Assembly (NCBI RefSeq): GCF_947090775.1
Contig: NZ_OX352321.1
Location: 2,046,001 to 2,110,000, forward strand
Length of the DNA stretch: 64,000 nucleotides
Source: Pseudarthrobacter sp. MM222
Lineage (GTDB): Bacteria > Actinomycetota > Actinomycetes > Actinomycetales > Micrococcaceae
Direction of reading: 5' to 3'
The notes beneath the pieces are model-generated. The model had not been told where the DNA came from and searched no databases. It saw nothing but the letters and a program-made list of their open reading frames with translations. Both the position numbers and the translations under genes were made by a program. This document shows, piece after piece, positions 8,758-17,123 of the stretch; position 1 is the first letter of the stretch, and each line of letters opens with the position of its first letter.

Positions 8758-10234
8758 CGGGCGCCGGGGCCGAGGGTTCCGCGAGTGGGAAGGTCATTTC
8801 AAAGCGACATTCCCCGGTGGGCGTTTCCGTGGCTCGAATGGCACCGTCGTGCGCGGCCATGATGCCGGCGGCGATAGCCAGGCCCAGACCGCTGCCCCCG
8901 CCCTCGCGTGACCGGCTTTCGTCGAGCCGGACAAATCGCTCGAACACGCGTTCCCGGTCCGCTTCCGGAATCGGGTCGCCGTCGTCGTCGACGGCCACGA
9001 CAGCCCCGCCGCCGGCTGCGTACAGGCTGACCCGGATCCGGGAAAGGGCATGCCGCTCCGCGTTGTCCAGGACATTCCGCAACACCTGCGCCAGGCGACG
9101 GGCATCTCCCTTGATCTTGACCGGGATGAGATCGGCGTTGACCGAGTGCCTGCTGATCGCGCGCAGCCGGCGGACTTCCTGATCCACAACGTCGTCGAGG
9201 TCCACATCGGCGTCCTCCATGGTTGGGCCGGCGTCGTTCGTTCGGGCCAGGGTCAGCAGATCGTCCACCAGGTAGCGCATCCGCGCCGTTTCACCGGCCA
9301 GATCGTCCTTCAACTGCAGCCACATCGTCCCCGACGGATCCGCGGCCGCGATCTCCACCCCGGCACTCAGCGTTGCGAGCGGGCTGCGCAGCTCGTGGCT
9401 GGCGTCTGAGACAAACTGACGCTGCTCCCGGTCCGAGGCCTGCAGGCGCTCAAGCATGGTGTTCATGGTCAGGGCGAGGGCCTCCAGCTCGTCCTTCGTG
9501 GGCGGGACCTCGACCCGCCCATCCAGGCGTTCGGCGTTGATCCGTGCCACCTGACCCCGGATTTTTTCCACTTGCCGGAGGGACCGGCCCACCAGGAGCC
9601 AGACCGAGAACGCCACGACAGCCAACAGGAGGGGTGCCGCGCCCAGCATGAGCCAAGCCACGGTGAAAACGGTATCTGCCTGGAGCTGGACCGAGGTCGC
9701 GACGATAACGACCACGTGCTGGCGGCCCACCCGTGCGCCGGTCGCAACGACGTGGAAGTCGTCATTGTTGCCGATGTTCGGCAGGCTGGAGACGCGCTGG
9801 AACAACATGTACCCCGGTTCCGGGCGCAGTCCGGACAGGGGCCGGTCGACGGCCTTGGGTTCGGATCCGACAATGACAGTGCCGGAGGCATCGAGAAGCT
9901 GCACGTACTGGCCGGCATGTCCTGTGGACGTAATGTATTCGATCGCGTCCTCAATGTCCTGGTCCACTACCAGCTGGGCTATGACGTCTTGCGTCCTCTG
10001 CCGTGCGGCGGACTCCGTCGACGCCGTCAGGGACGTCTCCAACAGTGCCAGTAGGACTAGTCCGCCCGCCAGCAGTGCCACGGCAACCACGGCGACGGCG
10101 GCCGCCGTGGAGCGCTTGCGCACTCCCCAGCGGGTCCGGCGACGGCGGGAGCGGCTGGCCCTGGCATCGGACGGGACCTGTTGCATGTTCCAAGAATGGG
10201 GCAACCGCGCGTCCGCGACAACCAAAGCCAACAT
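8723..10234 (-). CDS. Sensor histidine kinase (HAMP/HisKA/HATPase), convergent with its regulator
   Basis: A 503-residue membrane kinase. A basic N-terminus leads into transmembrane helix 1 ('AAAVAVVAVALLAGGLVLLALL'-like segment, about residues 45-65), an extracytoplasmic sensor domain of about 110 residues, helix 2 ('LMLGAAPLLLAVVAFSVWLL', about 195-215), HAMP, the H-box 'SDASHELRSPLATL' around residue 280, N-box 'LRNVLDNAERHA', and G-boxes 'DDDGDPIPEADRERVFERF' and 'GSGLGLAIAAGI'. The start at 10234 has GGGAG five bases upstream; an alternative ATG at 10186 would trim 16 residues and lacks such a site. The last residues are encoded antisense to the end of the regulator gene. Confidence 0.92.
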   Translation of the reverse strand: MLALVVADARLPHSWNMQQVPSDARASRSRRRRTRWGVRKRSTAAAVAVVAVALLAGGLVLLALLETSLTASTESAARQRTQDVIAQLVVDQDIEDAIEYITSTGHAGQYVQLLDASGTVIVGSEPKAVDRPLSGLRPEPGYMLFQRVSSLPNIGNNDDFHVVATGARVGRQHVVVIVATSVQLQADTVFTVAWLMLGAAPLLLAVVAFSVWLLVGRSLRQVEKIRGQVARINAERLDGRVEVPPTKDELEALALTMNTMLERLQASDREQRQFVSDASHELRSPLATLSAGVEIAAADPSGTMWLQLKDDLAGETARMRYLVDDLLTLARTNDAGPTMEDADVDLDDVVDQEVRRLRAISRHSVNADLIPVKIKGDARRLAQVLRNVLDNAERHALSRIRVSLYAAGGGAVVAVDDDGDPIPEADRERVFERFVRLDESRSREGGGSGLGLAIAAGIMAAHDGAIRATETPTGECRFEMTFPLAEPSAPAPVRRAAVARPRA

Positions 10235-10437
10235 TTTTCTCCCGCCCGGAGCGGCCCTGCGGGATTTCGACCTCTCAGCGTCCTCTCAGGTGCCATGCGC
10301 AACAGTTAGTAAAGGAAGACAGATTTCACAAACTAAAGACTAGGTCCCGTACCAACGCCCCGGCCCTGCGCTGCGGGCCCCGACAGACGACCGGCCGCGC
10401 GCTCTCCTCAACCAGTGTGTGGCCGGTCATGCTGTGC

Positions 10438-10491
10438 CCGGGAGACCCGGGCAACCCGGGCAACCCGGGCAACCCGGGAGACCCGGGCAAA
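10438..10491. repeat. Six tandem 9-bp repeats (CCGGGCAAC / CCGGGAGAC)
   Basis: Six consecutive 9-base units with only two sequence variants lie between the kinase start (10234) and the HtaA-domain gene (ends 10535). In one plus-strand frame, starting with an ATG at 10429, they read as Gly-Asn/Asp-Pro triplets, a collagen-like pattern within a 45-codon frame that runs to 10566. No ribosome site is visible, so I treat this as a repeat, not a gene. The rest of the 300-base gap shows nothing recognisable. Confidence 0.85.
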
Positions 10492-10534
10492 GCCGGTCCC
10501 GTGACTCCTGGGTCCGCGGACGGCTGGTGCAGAT

Positions 10535-11053
10535 TCAGCTGGGGCCTTGGCCAGCCACCCGGATAAACAGGGGGTCCATCGGCTGCCCGGCAGCGTACTG
10601 ACCGTCGAAGAGTTCGGATCCTTCGTCCGTGATGGCCACCTCAACGTCCGCCCAGATGAGCGACCCGTCTGCTGCCTGGCGGGGTGCTCCGGAGCGCAGA
10701 CTGGCCACAGCAGTCCGGTCCTGCCCGACGTCGTCGCCGGTGCTGATCGAGAGGATCCCGCGTCCGCCGGTGAAGACGATCCATGGGTCCAGCAACCGGA
10801 CAAACATCATTCCGTGGTGGCCGGAGAGGCGGACGTCGCCCCGGAAGCGCAGGATGCCGGTGCCCCGGACGGCGTCGTAGTCGGAATTTTCGGCGGCGAA
10901 GCGGAAAAGGCCTGTTTCATCTACGGTTGCGCCGTTGACCACCGACACCGACGCGTCCGGCAGGCCGTTGATGTAGTCGATAAAGCTGCGCTTGATGCCC
11001 CAGCTGAGGCCGAGTGGCGGAAGTGGATCGGGCGAAACGGTCGCTGGACTCAC
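10535..11053 (-). CDS. HtaA-domain protein (haem-binding-type domain)
   Basis: A 172-residue protein with one HtaA domain (PF04213): 'LSWGIKRSFIDYINGLP' at the start, 'FRFAAENSDYDAVRGTGILRF', 'GDVRLSGHHGMMFVRLLDPWI' with the conserved His, and 'GGRGILSI'. In corynebacteria HtaA domains bind haem on the cell surface. Here there is no signal peptide, membrane anchor or sortase motif, so the protein is probably cytosolic or released by another route. I chose GTG 11053 because AGGAG sits six bases upstream; the longer reading frame to 11143 has no such site. It is a single-domain, monocistronic gene. Confidence 0.85.
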   Translation of the reverse strand: MSPATVSPDPLPPLGLSWGIKRSFIDYINGLPDASVSVVNGATVDETGLFRFAAENSDYDAVRGTGILRFRGDVRLSGHHGMMFVRLLDPWIVFTGGRGILSISTGDDVGQDRTAVASLRSGAPRQAADGSLIWADVEVAITDEGSELFDGQYAAGQPMDPLFIRVAGQGPS

Positions 11054-11250
11054 GAAGTTCTCCTGTGGCTGAAAGGCTGGTCTGCTTCTGAGCCTAGCGG
11101 CGGATCGCCGGAGGAATGAACTGCCGCCCTGCGATGATGACACCCGGCGTAGCGGGCCCGCCTATTTTCTCTGTCGGCGTAGGGCTCCCGGAACTACGGG
11201 CGGGACCCCGGTGGTTGACTTAGATACGTACCAGTCAAGGAAGGTGCACC

Positions 11251-12234
11251 GTGGCAACTGCGATTAGCAGGGCCCCCGGCCCCGAGGCGTCCGAGGACCC
11301 GTTGGATTCATACTCAGCGACCGTCGTCCGGGTGGCGGAGACCGTCACGCCGCACGTCGCCGCTATCGAAATGACCGGTTACGGACGCGGCGGCAGGTTC
11401 CGGGTGGGGGCAGGCTCAGCCGTGCTGTTCACCACCGACGGCTACCTGGTCACCAACGCCCACGTAGTGGCCGGCACTCAGAGCGGGCACGCAGTGTTTG
11501 CCGACGGGACCCGGACTGCGGTCGATGTCGTTGGCGCCGACCCGCTCTCCGATCTCGCCGTCGTCCATGGCAAGGCCCCCACGGCGGCGCCGGCGGAATT
11601 CGGTGACGCTGAGACGCTAAGGGTGGGCCAATTGGTCATTGCCGTCGGCAACCCGCTAGGCCTGTCCGGCTCGGTGACGGCCGGGGTGGTCAGCGGGCTG
11701 GGCCGCTCCATCCCGGTGTGGTCCGGGCGCAACCGCCGCATGATCGAGGACGTCATCCAGACCGATGCCGCCCTGAACGCGGGGAGCTCGGGCGGCGCGC
11801 TCGCGGACGCCCGGGGCCGAATTGTCGGCATCAACACGGCCGTGGCGGGAGCCGGGCTGGGCCTGGCGGTGCCGGTCAACGCCACCTCACGCAGGATCAT
11901 CGCCTCGCTGCTAAAGGACGGCCGCGTCAGGCGCGCATACCTGGGGCTGGTCAACACGCCTGTCCAGCTGCCGGCCAGCACCGTGGTCCGGACCGGACGG
12001 CGGGAGGGCCTTCTCGTTGTCGAAGTCCTCCCGGCTTCGCCCGCCGATCGTGCTGGGCTCCACGCCGGGGACATCCTCTTGAGCGTCGGGCAGAAACCCG
12101 TTGCGAACGCCGAGAGCCTGCAGAAGCTGCTCTTCGCCGAGGCCATCGGGGTCCCGTTGGAGTTGTCGCTGATGCGTGACGGCACTGAAATGCGAGCCGT
12201 GGCTGTTCCCGAAGAGATGACGGACAAGAACTAG
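11251..12234 (+). CDS. Trypsin-like serine protease with PDZ domain (HtrA/S1C family)
   Basis: A 327-residue protease. The catalytic triad is visible as His71 ('VTNAHVV'), Asp101 ('PLSDLAVV') and Ser180 ('NAGSSGGALA'). A PDZ domain occupies roughly residues 225-320, with the carboxylate-binding type loop 'YLGLV' and 'PASPADRAGLHAGDILLSV'. HtrA-type proteases degrade or refold damaged proteins. Unlike most family members there is no transmembrane segment or signal peptide in the first 50 residues, so it appears cytosolic. The GTG start is preceded by AAGGAAGG. A strong terminator follows at once. Confidence 0.92.
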   Translation: MATAISRAPGPEASEDPLDSYSATVVRVAETVTPHVAAIEMTGYGRGGRFRVGAGSAVLFTTDGYLVTNAHVVAGTQSGHAVFADGTRTAVDVVGADPLSDLAVVHGKAPTAAPAEFGDAETLRVGQLVIAVGNPLGLSGSVTAGVVSGLGRSIPVWSGRNRRMIEDVIQTDAALNAGSSGGALADARGRIVGINTAVAGAGLGLAVPVNATSRRIIASLLKDGRVRRAYLGLVNTPVQLPASTVVRTGRREGLLVVEVLPASPADRAGLHAGDILLSVGQKPVANAESLQKLLFAEAIGVPLELSLMRDGTEMRAVAVPEEMTDKN

Positions 12235-12276
12235 GCGGGCCGGATCAGTCCCGACCTCGATCCTCCGGCCCGCCTT
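12234..12276 (+). terminator. Intrinsic terminator of the protease gene
   Basis: A 10-bp perfect stem (GGCGGGCCGG / CCGGCCCGCC) begins on the last base of the stop codon and is followed by TTCT. Confidence 0.8.
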
Positions 12277-12567
12277 CTGCCCCTCGGCGCCTGCGGCGAA
12301 GGCCGGACACTGGGTGCTGAACACCTGTACTAGGCACGAATTACTTGGGAAAACCTTGGGATGAATACTTGGCCATACTTGCCGCGGTACTCGACTTTCC
12401 TTGGGCGCCAAGTCGGGTAGCTGCGTTGCTTGTTGTCGCAGGTCAGGCGTGCCACGGTTTCCTTAGAAGCCCGGAAGGAACACAGTCTCAACACGTCACA
12501 GTTCCGAACAGATTCCGATCTTCCGAAGAGTGGTTGAGATTTAGAGCTGGGGAAATCGGAGAACATC
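12277..12567. other. Intergenic region upstream of the SARP-type regulator
   Basis: About 290 bases, noticeably less GC-rich than the flanking genes, with no supported gene. The last 40 bases hold the ribosome site (CGGAG) of the regulator. I see no clear -35/-10 pair or operator. Confidence 0.5.
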
Positions 12568-13506
12568 GTGGAAAATTCAGCCGGACACTCACCGTCAATT
12601 TCTGTCCGTCTTTTCGGCACCTTTGAAATACGGCGCGACGGAGCAACGCTCACGGCGACCGACCTGGGCGGGTGCAAGCCGAGGCACATCCTGGAAATAC
12701 TGCTCCTGAATCTGGGTACGCCGGTCTCGAAAACCCAATTGATCGACATCCTCTGGGGTGCGAGCGCCAGCGAAGGCGCAGTAGCCACCCTGGAGAGCTA
12801 CGTCAGTGGCATCCGCCGAGCCATCCAGCCCGGGCAGACAAAGACCGGACCACTGCGCACCGCCAACAGTGGCTACGTTCTGGATCCGCAGCTCGTGGAC
12901 CTGGATCTGTGGAACTTCCGGCAACTAGTTCGTTCGGCCGCCCAGTCCTCGCCGGCCGAGGCGTACCCGCTGCTCCTCAAGGCGCTGGAACTCTCGGCCG
13001 AGCCATTGCTGGGATTCGAGCTTGTCGCTGACTGGGCCGACGACGCAAGGACGCGTCATTCTGCCGAGAAAGTTGCGGCCCAGATCCTCGCAGCAGAAAC
13101 GGCCGCCGTTCTGGAGCGCACCGACGAGGCCATCCGCTGGGCGCAGGCAGCCATCCGCTCGGAGCCGCTCAACGAACGGGCCTGGACCGTCCTGGTGACC
13201 AGCTACGAACAGGCCGGCCTGCCGGCAGAGGGTCTGTCCGCCTACGACCGCTGCCGCAGGCTCTTTGACCACGATTTGGGTTGCGCCCCGGGCCCGGCGC
13301 TGCAGGACGCGCATCTCAGGCTCCTGCGTCAGCGTGCCGAGGGAAACGCGGAGCTGTCCGAGGTGCTGGCGGCGTTGCTTTACCTCGGTGAAGGGCTGAA
13401 TGAACCCAAACGCCGCCTGTTGCCTGCCTCGGAGTCCCGGCGCATGCATGAGAACGCCGGCAGGGTACTTGATTCATTCCTTCAGCGGGTGCGGGCTGCA
13501 ATCTGA
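12568..13506 (+). CDS. AfsR/SARP-family transcriptional regulator (winged helix plus BTAD)
   Basis: A 312-residue regulator. Residues about 12-95 form the OmpR-like winged-helix DNA-binding domain ('VRLFGTFEIRRDG', 'KPRHILEILLLNLG', 'LIDILWG', 'LESYVSGIRRAI', 'NSGYVLD'), and residues about 100-245 form the bacterial transcriptional activation domain ('AERTDEAIRWAQAAIRSEPLNERAW', 'YDRCRRLFDHDLGCAPGP'). It ends without the NB-ARC/TPR modules of large AfsR proteins, so it is a short SARP. Such proteins often activate secondary metabolism, but no biosynthetic cluster is present here. The GTG start has GGAG six bases upstream; the gene converges with umuC. Confidence 0.9.
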   Translation: MENSAGHSPSISVRLFGTFEIRRDGATLTATDLGGCKPRHILEILLLNLGTPVSKTQLIDILWGASASEGAVATLESYVSGIRRAIQPGQTKTGPLRTANSGYVLDPQLVDLDLWNFRQLVRSAAQSSPAEAYPLLLKALELSAEPLLGFELVADWADDARTRHSAEKVAAQILAAETAAVLERTDEAIRWAQAAIRSEPLNERAWTVLVTSYEQAGLPAEGLSAYDRCRRLFDHDLGCAPGPALQDAHLRLLRQRAEGNAELSEVLAALLYLGEGLNEPKRRLLPASESRRMHENAGRVLDSFLQRVRAAI

Positions 13507-13545
13507 ACCGGGAACTTTCCCTAAGACCGGTGGCCCGGCCCTGGG

Positions 13546-14826
13546 TCAGGCGGCCCTGACGATCGGCAGTTCGTCCCAGTGCGTCGTGTAGCGGGGGGAC
13601 AGCATTTCCCGCTTCATGCTCCAGTCCGGCCCGGCGCGGATGCCGGCGTGGCCTAAGCCAATGGACCCCCGGCCGTATCTTCGGCTGACTTCCTCCAAGA
13701 GGGAGCCGATGCCGCGCTCCTCGAGGGGATTCTCGAAGAGTTTCAACGGCGGCTGGTTCCCGGAGGGACGGAGATCGGTGACCATGATGCCGGCCCGGGC
13801 GTACTTCACGCCGTCGCGGATCCGGGGGAGCAGGCCATAGGCCGCCCTCGCAAGCAAAACGGGATCCGCGGTTGGCATGGGCAGCGCCACGCATACCGAG
13901 GGGTTGGAGCTGTCCTGCGGGTTGTAGTGGGACGTCGCCGCGAATGCCGTCAGCACTTTGGCCTGCAGCCCGTGTTTGGCGAGCCGGGCGCTGGCCTGCT
14001 GGGCGTACACGCCGAACACTTGGCGAAGCCCGGCCGCATTCGTGACAGGGGTTGAGAACGACCGGCTGAAGATCAACTGGTCCCGGCCCGTTCGTTCCTC
14101 TTCCAGCGGGATGCACGGTGTGCCTTGCAGCTCCAGGACGGTGCGCATCAGCACCACCGAGAAGCGGTCCCTGATCCTGACCGGATCTGCTCGGGCGAGG
14201 TCCAGAACGGAGTGGATGCCCAGCCCGTTCAGGCGTTTGGTCAGCCGGGAGGCGACACCCCACAGTTCGATCACTGACAGCCCGGCCATAAGCGCCTCAC
14301 GCTGGAGAGCCGGCACGGAGTCCCAGTGGCAGACGCCGTCGAATGCCGCGTTATTCTTGGCCCATTTGTTGGCCAGCTTGGCGAGGGTTTTCGTCCGGGC
14401 GATCCCGACGCAGACGGGCACCCCGACGTTCCGGCGGACGGCGGTCTTCATGGTGTGGCCGAGCCGGGTGAGCTCGTGCGCGGTGCCGGAGACGCCCAGG
14501 AAGGCTTCGTCAATGCTGTAGACCTCCAGCCAAGCGGAGTACCGGCCGAGCAGTTCCATTACCCTGGCGCTGATGTCGCCGTACAGCTCGTAATTGCTGG
14601 ACCGGACCACGAGCCCCCACTCCTTTGCCCGCGGCGCGAGCTTGAACCACGGCTCGCCCACCGCGATGCCCAAGGCCTTGGCTTCGGGCGACCGGGTGAC
14701 GGCGCAGCCGTCGTTGTTGGACAGGACGACGAGGGGGCGACCCTCCAGCGACGGGTCGAAGGCGCGTTCGGCGCTGGCGTAGAAGCAGTTCACGTCCACG
14801 AGCGCGATGCTGGGTTTCCTAGACAT
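13546..14826 (-). CDS. umuC: DNA polymerase V catalytic subunit UmuC (Y family)
   Basis: A 426-residue translesion polymerase. Catalytic acidic residues are Asp11 ('[11 protein letters not shown]') and Asp106-Glu107 ('[10 protein letters not shown]'); the steric-gate position is Tyr16, as expected for a dNTP-selective enzyme. Helix-hairpin-helix residues ('[20 protein letters not shown]') and the little-finger domain follow, and the UmuC-specific C-terminal region ('[20 protein letters not shown]', '[13 protein letters not shown]') is intact. The ATG at 14826 overlaps the end of umuD by 8 bases, so the two are translationally coupled. Control by the LexA box upstream of umuD is expected. Confidence 0.95.
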   Translation of the reverse strand: MSRKPSIALVDVNCFYASAERAFDPSLEGRPLVVLSNNDGCAVTRSPEAKALGIAVGEPWFKLAPRAKEWGLVVRSSNYELYGDISARVMELLGRYSAWLEVYSIDEAFLGVSGTAHELTRLGHTMKTAVRRNVGVPVCVGIARTKTLAKLANKWAKNNAAFDGVCHWDSVPALQREALMAGLSVIELWGVASRLTKRLNGLGIHSVLDLARADPVRIRDRFSVVLMRTVLELQGTPCIPLEEERTGRDQLIFSRSFSTPVTNAAGLRQVFGVYAQQASARLAKHGLQAKVLTAFAATSHYNPQDSSNPSVCVALPMPTADPVLLARAAYGLLPRIRDGVKYARAGIMVTDLRPSGNQPPLKLFENPLEERGIGSLLEEVSRRYGRGSIGLGHAGIRAGPDWSMKREMLSPRYTTHWDELPIVRAA

Positions 14827-15250
14827 GGTGCAGGCAGCGTGTTGCGACGCCCCAAATGACCAGGTCCGACAGGGCCGCGACGCGGATGTCCGGATACCGG
14901 GGGTTGTCCGCCTGCAGCACCACCCCGGCGGCGGTGACGCGGAGGCGCTTGATGGTGAGCTCCCCATCGAGGACCGCGACGACGACGCAGCCGTCCTTGG
15001 GTTCCAGGGCGCGGTTCACTATCAACTCGTCGCCGTCGCTTATCCCCGCGGTCTCCATGGAGTCCCCGGAGACCCTTACGACGTAGGTGCTCGTGATGTC
15101 CTTGATGAGGTGCTCGTTAAGGTCGATCCGGCCGTCGAAGTAGTCCTGGGCGGGGGAGGGGTAGCCCGCCGCAACCGGCACCGGAGAAATCAGCACCGAC
15201 AACAGAGAAGTGCCCGCGTCTATCACGCGGGGTCCGATAACAACGCCCAC
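14819..15250 (-). CDS. umuD: UmuD, self-cleaving SOS mutagenesis subunit
   Basis: A 143-residue LexA-like protein. The RecA-stimulated cleavage site is Ala28-Gly29 in '[13 protein letters not shown]', and the catalytic dyad is Ser64 ('[11 protein letters not shown]') and Lys101 ('LTIKRL'), with spacing equal to that of E. coli UmuD Ser60/Lys97. It should be processed to UmuD' and join UmuC to form an active lesion-bypass polymerase. The GTG start at 15250 gives a normal family length. The SOS box begins 14 bases upstream of the start codon. Confidence 0.94.
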   Translation of the reverse strand: MGVVIGPRVIDAGTSLLSVLISPVPVAAGYPSPAQDYFDGRIDLNEHLIKDITSTYVVRVSGDSMETAGISDGDELIVNRALEPKDGCVVVAVLDGELTIKRLRVTAAGVVLQADNPRYPDIRVAALSDLVIWGVATRCLHHV

Positions 15251-15263
15251 AACACACCCTTAT

Positions 15264-15279
15264 TCGAATATATGTTCGA
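15264..15279. promoter_or_regulatory. LexA-binding SOS box between umuDC and dinB2
   Basis: The sequence TCGAATATATGTTCGA matches the actinobacterial/Bacillus-type LexA operator (TCGAAC-N4-GTTCGA) with one mismatch. On the umuD strand a TATATT -10-like hexamer lies inside the box, so LexA would block the polymerase. It is 140 bases from the divergent dinB2-like start and could also influence that gene. Confidence 0.9.
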
Positions 15280-15419
15280 TGATTCCAGTGTAGTCCCGGG
15301 TGCCGACATTCGGCGGACTTTGCGGCATCGCACCAAGAAGGTCAGGGGGCCGCAGGCTAAGCGGCCAAGCTCGGTGGCAAGCCGATGCTTGCCAGGGATG
15401 TATAGGGCAGACTGGTGGC

Positions 15420-16493
15420 GTGAACGGAATCCGGTGGGTGCTGCACGTCGATCTCGACCAGTTCATCGCGGCCGTCGAAGTGCTCCGGCGACCGGAGCTT
15501 GCGGGCAAGCCGATCATTGTCGGCGGTCGGGGCGACCCCACGGAACGAGCCGTGGTCTCGACCGCATCCTACGAAGCCAGGGCGTTCGGCGTGGGTTCCG
15601 GAATGCCCTTACGCGTTGCGGCCCGGAAAGTGCCCGACGCTGTGATCCTGCCCGTCGACCACGAGGCTTACCTCGCGGCGTCTGAAACGGTGATGGCTAC
15701 CCTGCGCGCGCAGCCCGGCGCCACCGTGCAGGTGTTGGGTTGGGATGAAGCCTTTGTAGGCACTGAGACAGAGGATCCGGAAGCCTACGCACGGCGGGTG
15801 CAGGCCGCTGTCCTGGAGCGAACGCAGTTGCATTGCAGCGTGGGCATCGGGGACACCTTGGTCAGAGCCAAGGTGGCCACCGGTTTCGGCAAGCCGGCCG
15901 GCGTCTTCCGTCTCACTGCCGGGAACTGGCTCGACGTCATGGGCAGTCGGCCTACCAGGGACCTGTGGGGCGTCGGAACCAAAGTCTCGGGCCGGCTGAC
16001 CAAACTCGGCATCAACACCGTCGCCGAACTCGCCGCGACCGACCCCCAAGACCTGATCCCGGAGTTCGGCCCCAGGATGGGTCCCTGGTACGCGGAGCTC
16101 GGACGCGGGGACGGCGCCAGCGTTGTGGACGACACTCCGTGGGTTGCCCGCGGGCATAGCCGGGAGACCACCTTCCAGCGGGACCTGACCGAGCCCGCCC
16201 AGGTGGACGACGCCGTCAGGGAGCTGACAGCGCGTGTCCTTGAGGATGTTGTGGCCGAAGGACGGCCCGTGGTTGGGCTGACCCTCAAGGTTCGGTACGC
16301 GCCGTTCTTCACCAAGACCCACGCGAGGAAGATTCCCGAGACATTCGACCGGAACGAAATTCTCGCGCGGGCCTTGGACCTCGCCGCCGGAATCGAAGCG
16401 GGCCGTCCGATCCGACTCCTGGGCCTGCGGGCCGAAATGGCAATGCCCGACGACGCCCGAAAGGGTCACACGCCGACGCGCGGCGGTTGGTGA
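15420..16493 (+). CDS. DinB2-type Y-family DNA polymerase (Pol IV-like)
   Basis: A 357-residue polymerase. Catalytic residues are Asp11 ('LHVDLDQFIAAVE') and Asp109-Glu110 ('VLGWDEAFVG', where most Pol IV have S-I-D-E). The residue at the steric-gate position, normally Phe or Tyr, is Ile16. In mycobacterial DinB2 this position is Leu, and that enzyme readily inserts ribonucleotides; the neighbouring D-L-D-Q-F context is the same. The little-finger domain ('RETTFQRDLTEPAQV', 'GLTLKVRY', 'FFTKTHARKIPE') is complete, and there is no obvious C-terminal clamp-binding motif. The GTG at 15420 is chosen because similarity starts there; a CAGACT box 6 bases before it suggests a leaderless transcript. 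Confidence 0.92.
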   Translation: MNGIRWVLHVDLDQFIAAVEVLRRPELAGKPIIVGGRGDPTERAVVSTASYEARAFGVGSGMPLRVAARKVPDAVILPVDHEAYLAASETVMATLRAQPGATVQVLGWDEAFVGTETEDPEAYARRVQAAVLERTQLHCSVGIGDTLVRAKVATGFGKPAGVFRLTAGNWLDVMGSRPTRDLWGVGTKVSGRLTKLGINTVAELAATDPQDLIPEFGPRMGPWYAELGRGDGASVVDDTPWVARGHSRETTFQRDLTEPAQVDDAVRELTARVLEDVVAEGRPVVGLTLKVRYAPFFTKTHARKIPETFDRNEILARALDLAAGIEAGRPIRLLGLRAEMAMPDDARKGHTPTRGGW

Positions 16494-16805
16494 CGGCGTA
16501 ACTCCTCTGCACGTCGACTTTCCTGGCACCAGATGGCCGGGCCGGTTCACCGCCGGCGCCGGCCATTCCGTACTGGCCTAAGGGCGTTCGGATTGCACAT
16601 GGCATGGAGTGGCAAAACGGCTGACACTGCCACTTTCGGGGTGGTATTTATTCAGAAGAGACTCCGCAGGCTACCGGCACCGCGCAGGCGTTGAAGTTAA
16701 CTTGGTCACGTGCCGTGGGTTCTTCGCAGATCCGGCCGCGCGGGGCCCCATACTGGGAATATCCCCGGCGGCCTTCCCCCCACCCGCCAGGTATGAGGAG
16801 GGTCC
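16494..16805. other. Intergenic region after the dinB2-like gene
   Basis: 312 bases with no supported gene. A 66-codon frame (16609-16809) lacks a ribosome site and overlaps the next start. The final 12 bases carry a strong GAGGAGGG ribosome site for the following gene. Confidence 0.5.
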
Positions 16806-17111
16806 ATGAAAGCTCTGAAAAACATCGTTCCGCGCGACTATTTCCTGGCGGCAAAAAAGGTCGTCACGAACCAGTATTTCCCCGCGGCGGCGGTCTTGTT
16901 CGGAGTCGTACTGTTCTGGACCCTCGGCTTGTTCGGCGGCTTGTCGCTGCTGAGCACGAACCAGACGCTGCTGACCACGCTCACCTGGCTGCTGTTCGTC
17001 TACGCCGCCGCGGTACTGTCACCTCTCGCAGGACTCCTGGCCGCCGTCGATCTCACGCGCCGCTGGCAGCGCAACCGACGGCAGGACGCGGACCGGCCCG
17101 GCCGGTCCTAG
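16806..17111 (+). CDS. Small two-helix membrane protein, unknown function
   Basis: A 101-residue protein with a GAGGAGGG ribosome site eight bases before ATG. Two hydrophobic segments are clear ('FPAAAVLFGVVLFWTLGLFGGLSLL', about residues 25-48 and 'LTWLLFVYAAAVLSPLAGLLAAV', about 59-81, given here in part). The ends are basic: Lys-rich at the N-terminus and 'RRWQRNRRQ' at the C-terminus, so both ends are probably cytosolic. I do not recognise a family. It converges on the Sua5/YciO gene. Confidence 0.75.
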   Translation: MKALKNIVPRDYFLAAKKVVTNQYFPAAAVLFGVVLFWTLGLFGGLSLLSTNQTLLTTLTWLLFVYAAAVLSPLAGLLAAVDLTRRWQRNRRQDADRPGRS

Positions 17112-17123
17112 CACGCACTTGTC

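Noticed and set aside
12568..13506. Cluster-situated regulator of a biosynthetic gene cluster
   Set aside because: SARP regulators often sit in such clusters, but none of the flanking genes encodes secondary-metabolite enzymes.
16609..16809. 66-codon ORF before the small membrane protein
   Set aside because: No ribosome site or recognisable features, and it overlaps the well-supported start at 16806.
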